Shown piece after piece: positions 63,593-64,000 of a stretch of 64,000 bases of DNA; the stretch's first letter is position 1, and every line of letters begins with the position of its first letter. Source of the DNA: Methanoculleus formosensis (GTDB lineage Archaea; Halobacteriota; Methanomicrobia; Methanomicrobiales; Methanoculleaceae); NCBI RefSeq assembly GCF_025384765.1, contig NZ_VHLL01000003.1, forward strand, positions 62,001-126,000. Reading direction: 5' to 3'. The notes beneath the pieces were generated by a model. That model made no database searches, was not told the origin of the DNA, and was given only the letters and a program-made list of their open reading frames with translations. Made by a program: the position numbers and the translations under genes.

Positions 63593-63673
63593 GGCATCTT
63601 TTTTTACCGTTTTTCGCGAGCTGCCGCACCCGATTGGCTGCTCAAACCCGGGCCCATCGTCCTCTGCACGCCG

Positions 63674-64000
63674 TCATGCTCTGGCGACGATCACCGTGGC
63701 ATTATCGGTGCTTGCCGCGTCCCTGGCGGAATCGATCAATCTCCGGCATGCAGCATCAGGGTCGCGATCGAGCACGATCCCCCTGATGACGCTCTCCGGG
63801 ACGTGGTCGTGCAGCCCGTCCGAACTGAGCAGGAGAACCCCACCGGCGAGTTCCACGATATCGAGGTCGACCTGCACCCGGGCCGAGAGGCCGAGCGCCT
63901 GGGTCAGGACGTTCTTTCGCGGGTGGAGCATCGCCTCTGCCGGGGAGATGACTCCCGATTCGACCAGGCCCTGGACATAGGTCTGGTCGCGCGTATGCCA
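63674..64000 (-). CDS. PP2C-type serine/threonine phosphatase, C-terminal part (truncated by window end)
   Basis: The minus-strand frame is open at the window end and covers about 108 C-terminal residues. 'HTRDQTYVQGLVESGVISPAEAMLHPRKNVLTQALG' features and 'GVLLLSSDGLHDHVPESVI' features, ending in 'STDNATVIVARA', are the PP2C motifs (the SDGL Asp and the final DN pair bind metal). The N-terminus and first metal Asp lie outside. It probably removes phosphate from Ser/Thr in a signalling system with FHA or kinase genes nearby, but those are not visible. Confidence 0.85.
   Translation of the reverse strand, partial: WHTRDQTYVQGLVESGVISPAEAMLHPRKNVLTQALGLSARVQVDLDIVELAGGVLLLSSDGLHDHVPESVIRGIVLDRDPDAACRRLIDSARDAASTDNATVIVARA

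Overview
The window is chromosomal DNA from a GC-rich methanogenic euryarchaeon, most likely Methanomicrobiales and Methanoculleus-like. The archaeal and methanogen calls rest on protein content: methanogenesis marker protein 8, the methanogen homocysteine genes (DUF39-CBS plus NIL-ferredoxin), transcription factor E, archaeal-type AlaRS, aTrm56, a CDC48/VAT ATPase, an archaeal FBP aldolase/phosphatase, an Sm protein, and TATA-box promoters often 25-30 nt from the start codon. The genus is an inference. There is no rRNA, no transposase and no CRISPR array. One tRNA gene, tRNA-Leu(GAG), is present.

Layout. 0-10 kb: a partial methyltransferase-like gene, an HD hydrolase, a Gdx/SugE-type exporter, a ferredoxin, a minus-strand operon (hexulose-phosphate isomerase, aminotransferase, M42 peptidase), and Lhr helicase overlapping a metallophosphoesterase. 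9.7-15.3 kb: a DUF2179 membrane protein, a tiny zinc ribbon, and a minus-strand operon Nif3 / SWIM / alaS / membrane-bound winged helix. 15.5-23.6 kb: a PEGA surface protein, the homocysteine operon, wHTH-aTrm56-ATP-grasp, tfe-HD, and an ACT-domain regulator. 23.6-26.3 kb: an intergenic stretch with the tRNA, dispersed GC-rich repeats, a Cys-rich mini-ORF and a secreted protein. 26.4-34 kb: a 1420-residue HEAT-repeat protein, an excisionase-like DNA-binding protein, and a compact CARF-like/PIN/HAD operon, which is the best candidate for an undescribed system. 34-40 kb: methanogenesis marker 8, a second tiny zinc ribbon, a DUF1624 acyltransferase, TerC, adenine deaminase (apparently starting at CUG) behind a lipoprotein gene, and an M48-type protease. 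40.5-45.3 kb: a ParA-MCP-CheW-CheR cluster. 45-48 kb: small membrane, DNA-binding and surface proteins. 47.9-55.3 kb: a minus-strand run (UPF0200 kinase, TIM-barrel isomerase, RNase Z, MgtE-like permease, PhoU/TrkA-C protein, RecJ-like DHH protein) preceded by a radical SAM activase. 55.5-64 kb: thiC, an AhpD-like protein, 5-FTHF cyclo-ligase, CDC48, Hsp20, FBP aldolase/phosphatase, Sm protein, a Cys-rich winged helix, and a PP2C phosphatase cut by the window end.

How the genes work together. Most genes sit in short operons with 4-nt ATGA/GTGA/CTGA overlaps, which implies translational coupling. Functional groupings are sulfur assimilation into homocysteine, tRNA processing and charging (AlaRS, aTrm56, RNase Z, tRNA-Leu), protein quality control (CDC48, Hsp20, M42, M48), chemosensory signalling, and central carbon metabolism (FBP aldolase/phosphatase, hexulose-phosphate isomerase). 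Family calls come from reading motifs by eye; no database search was run.
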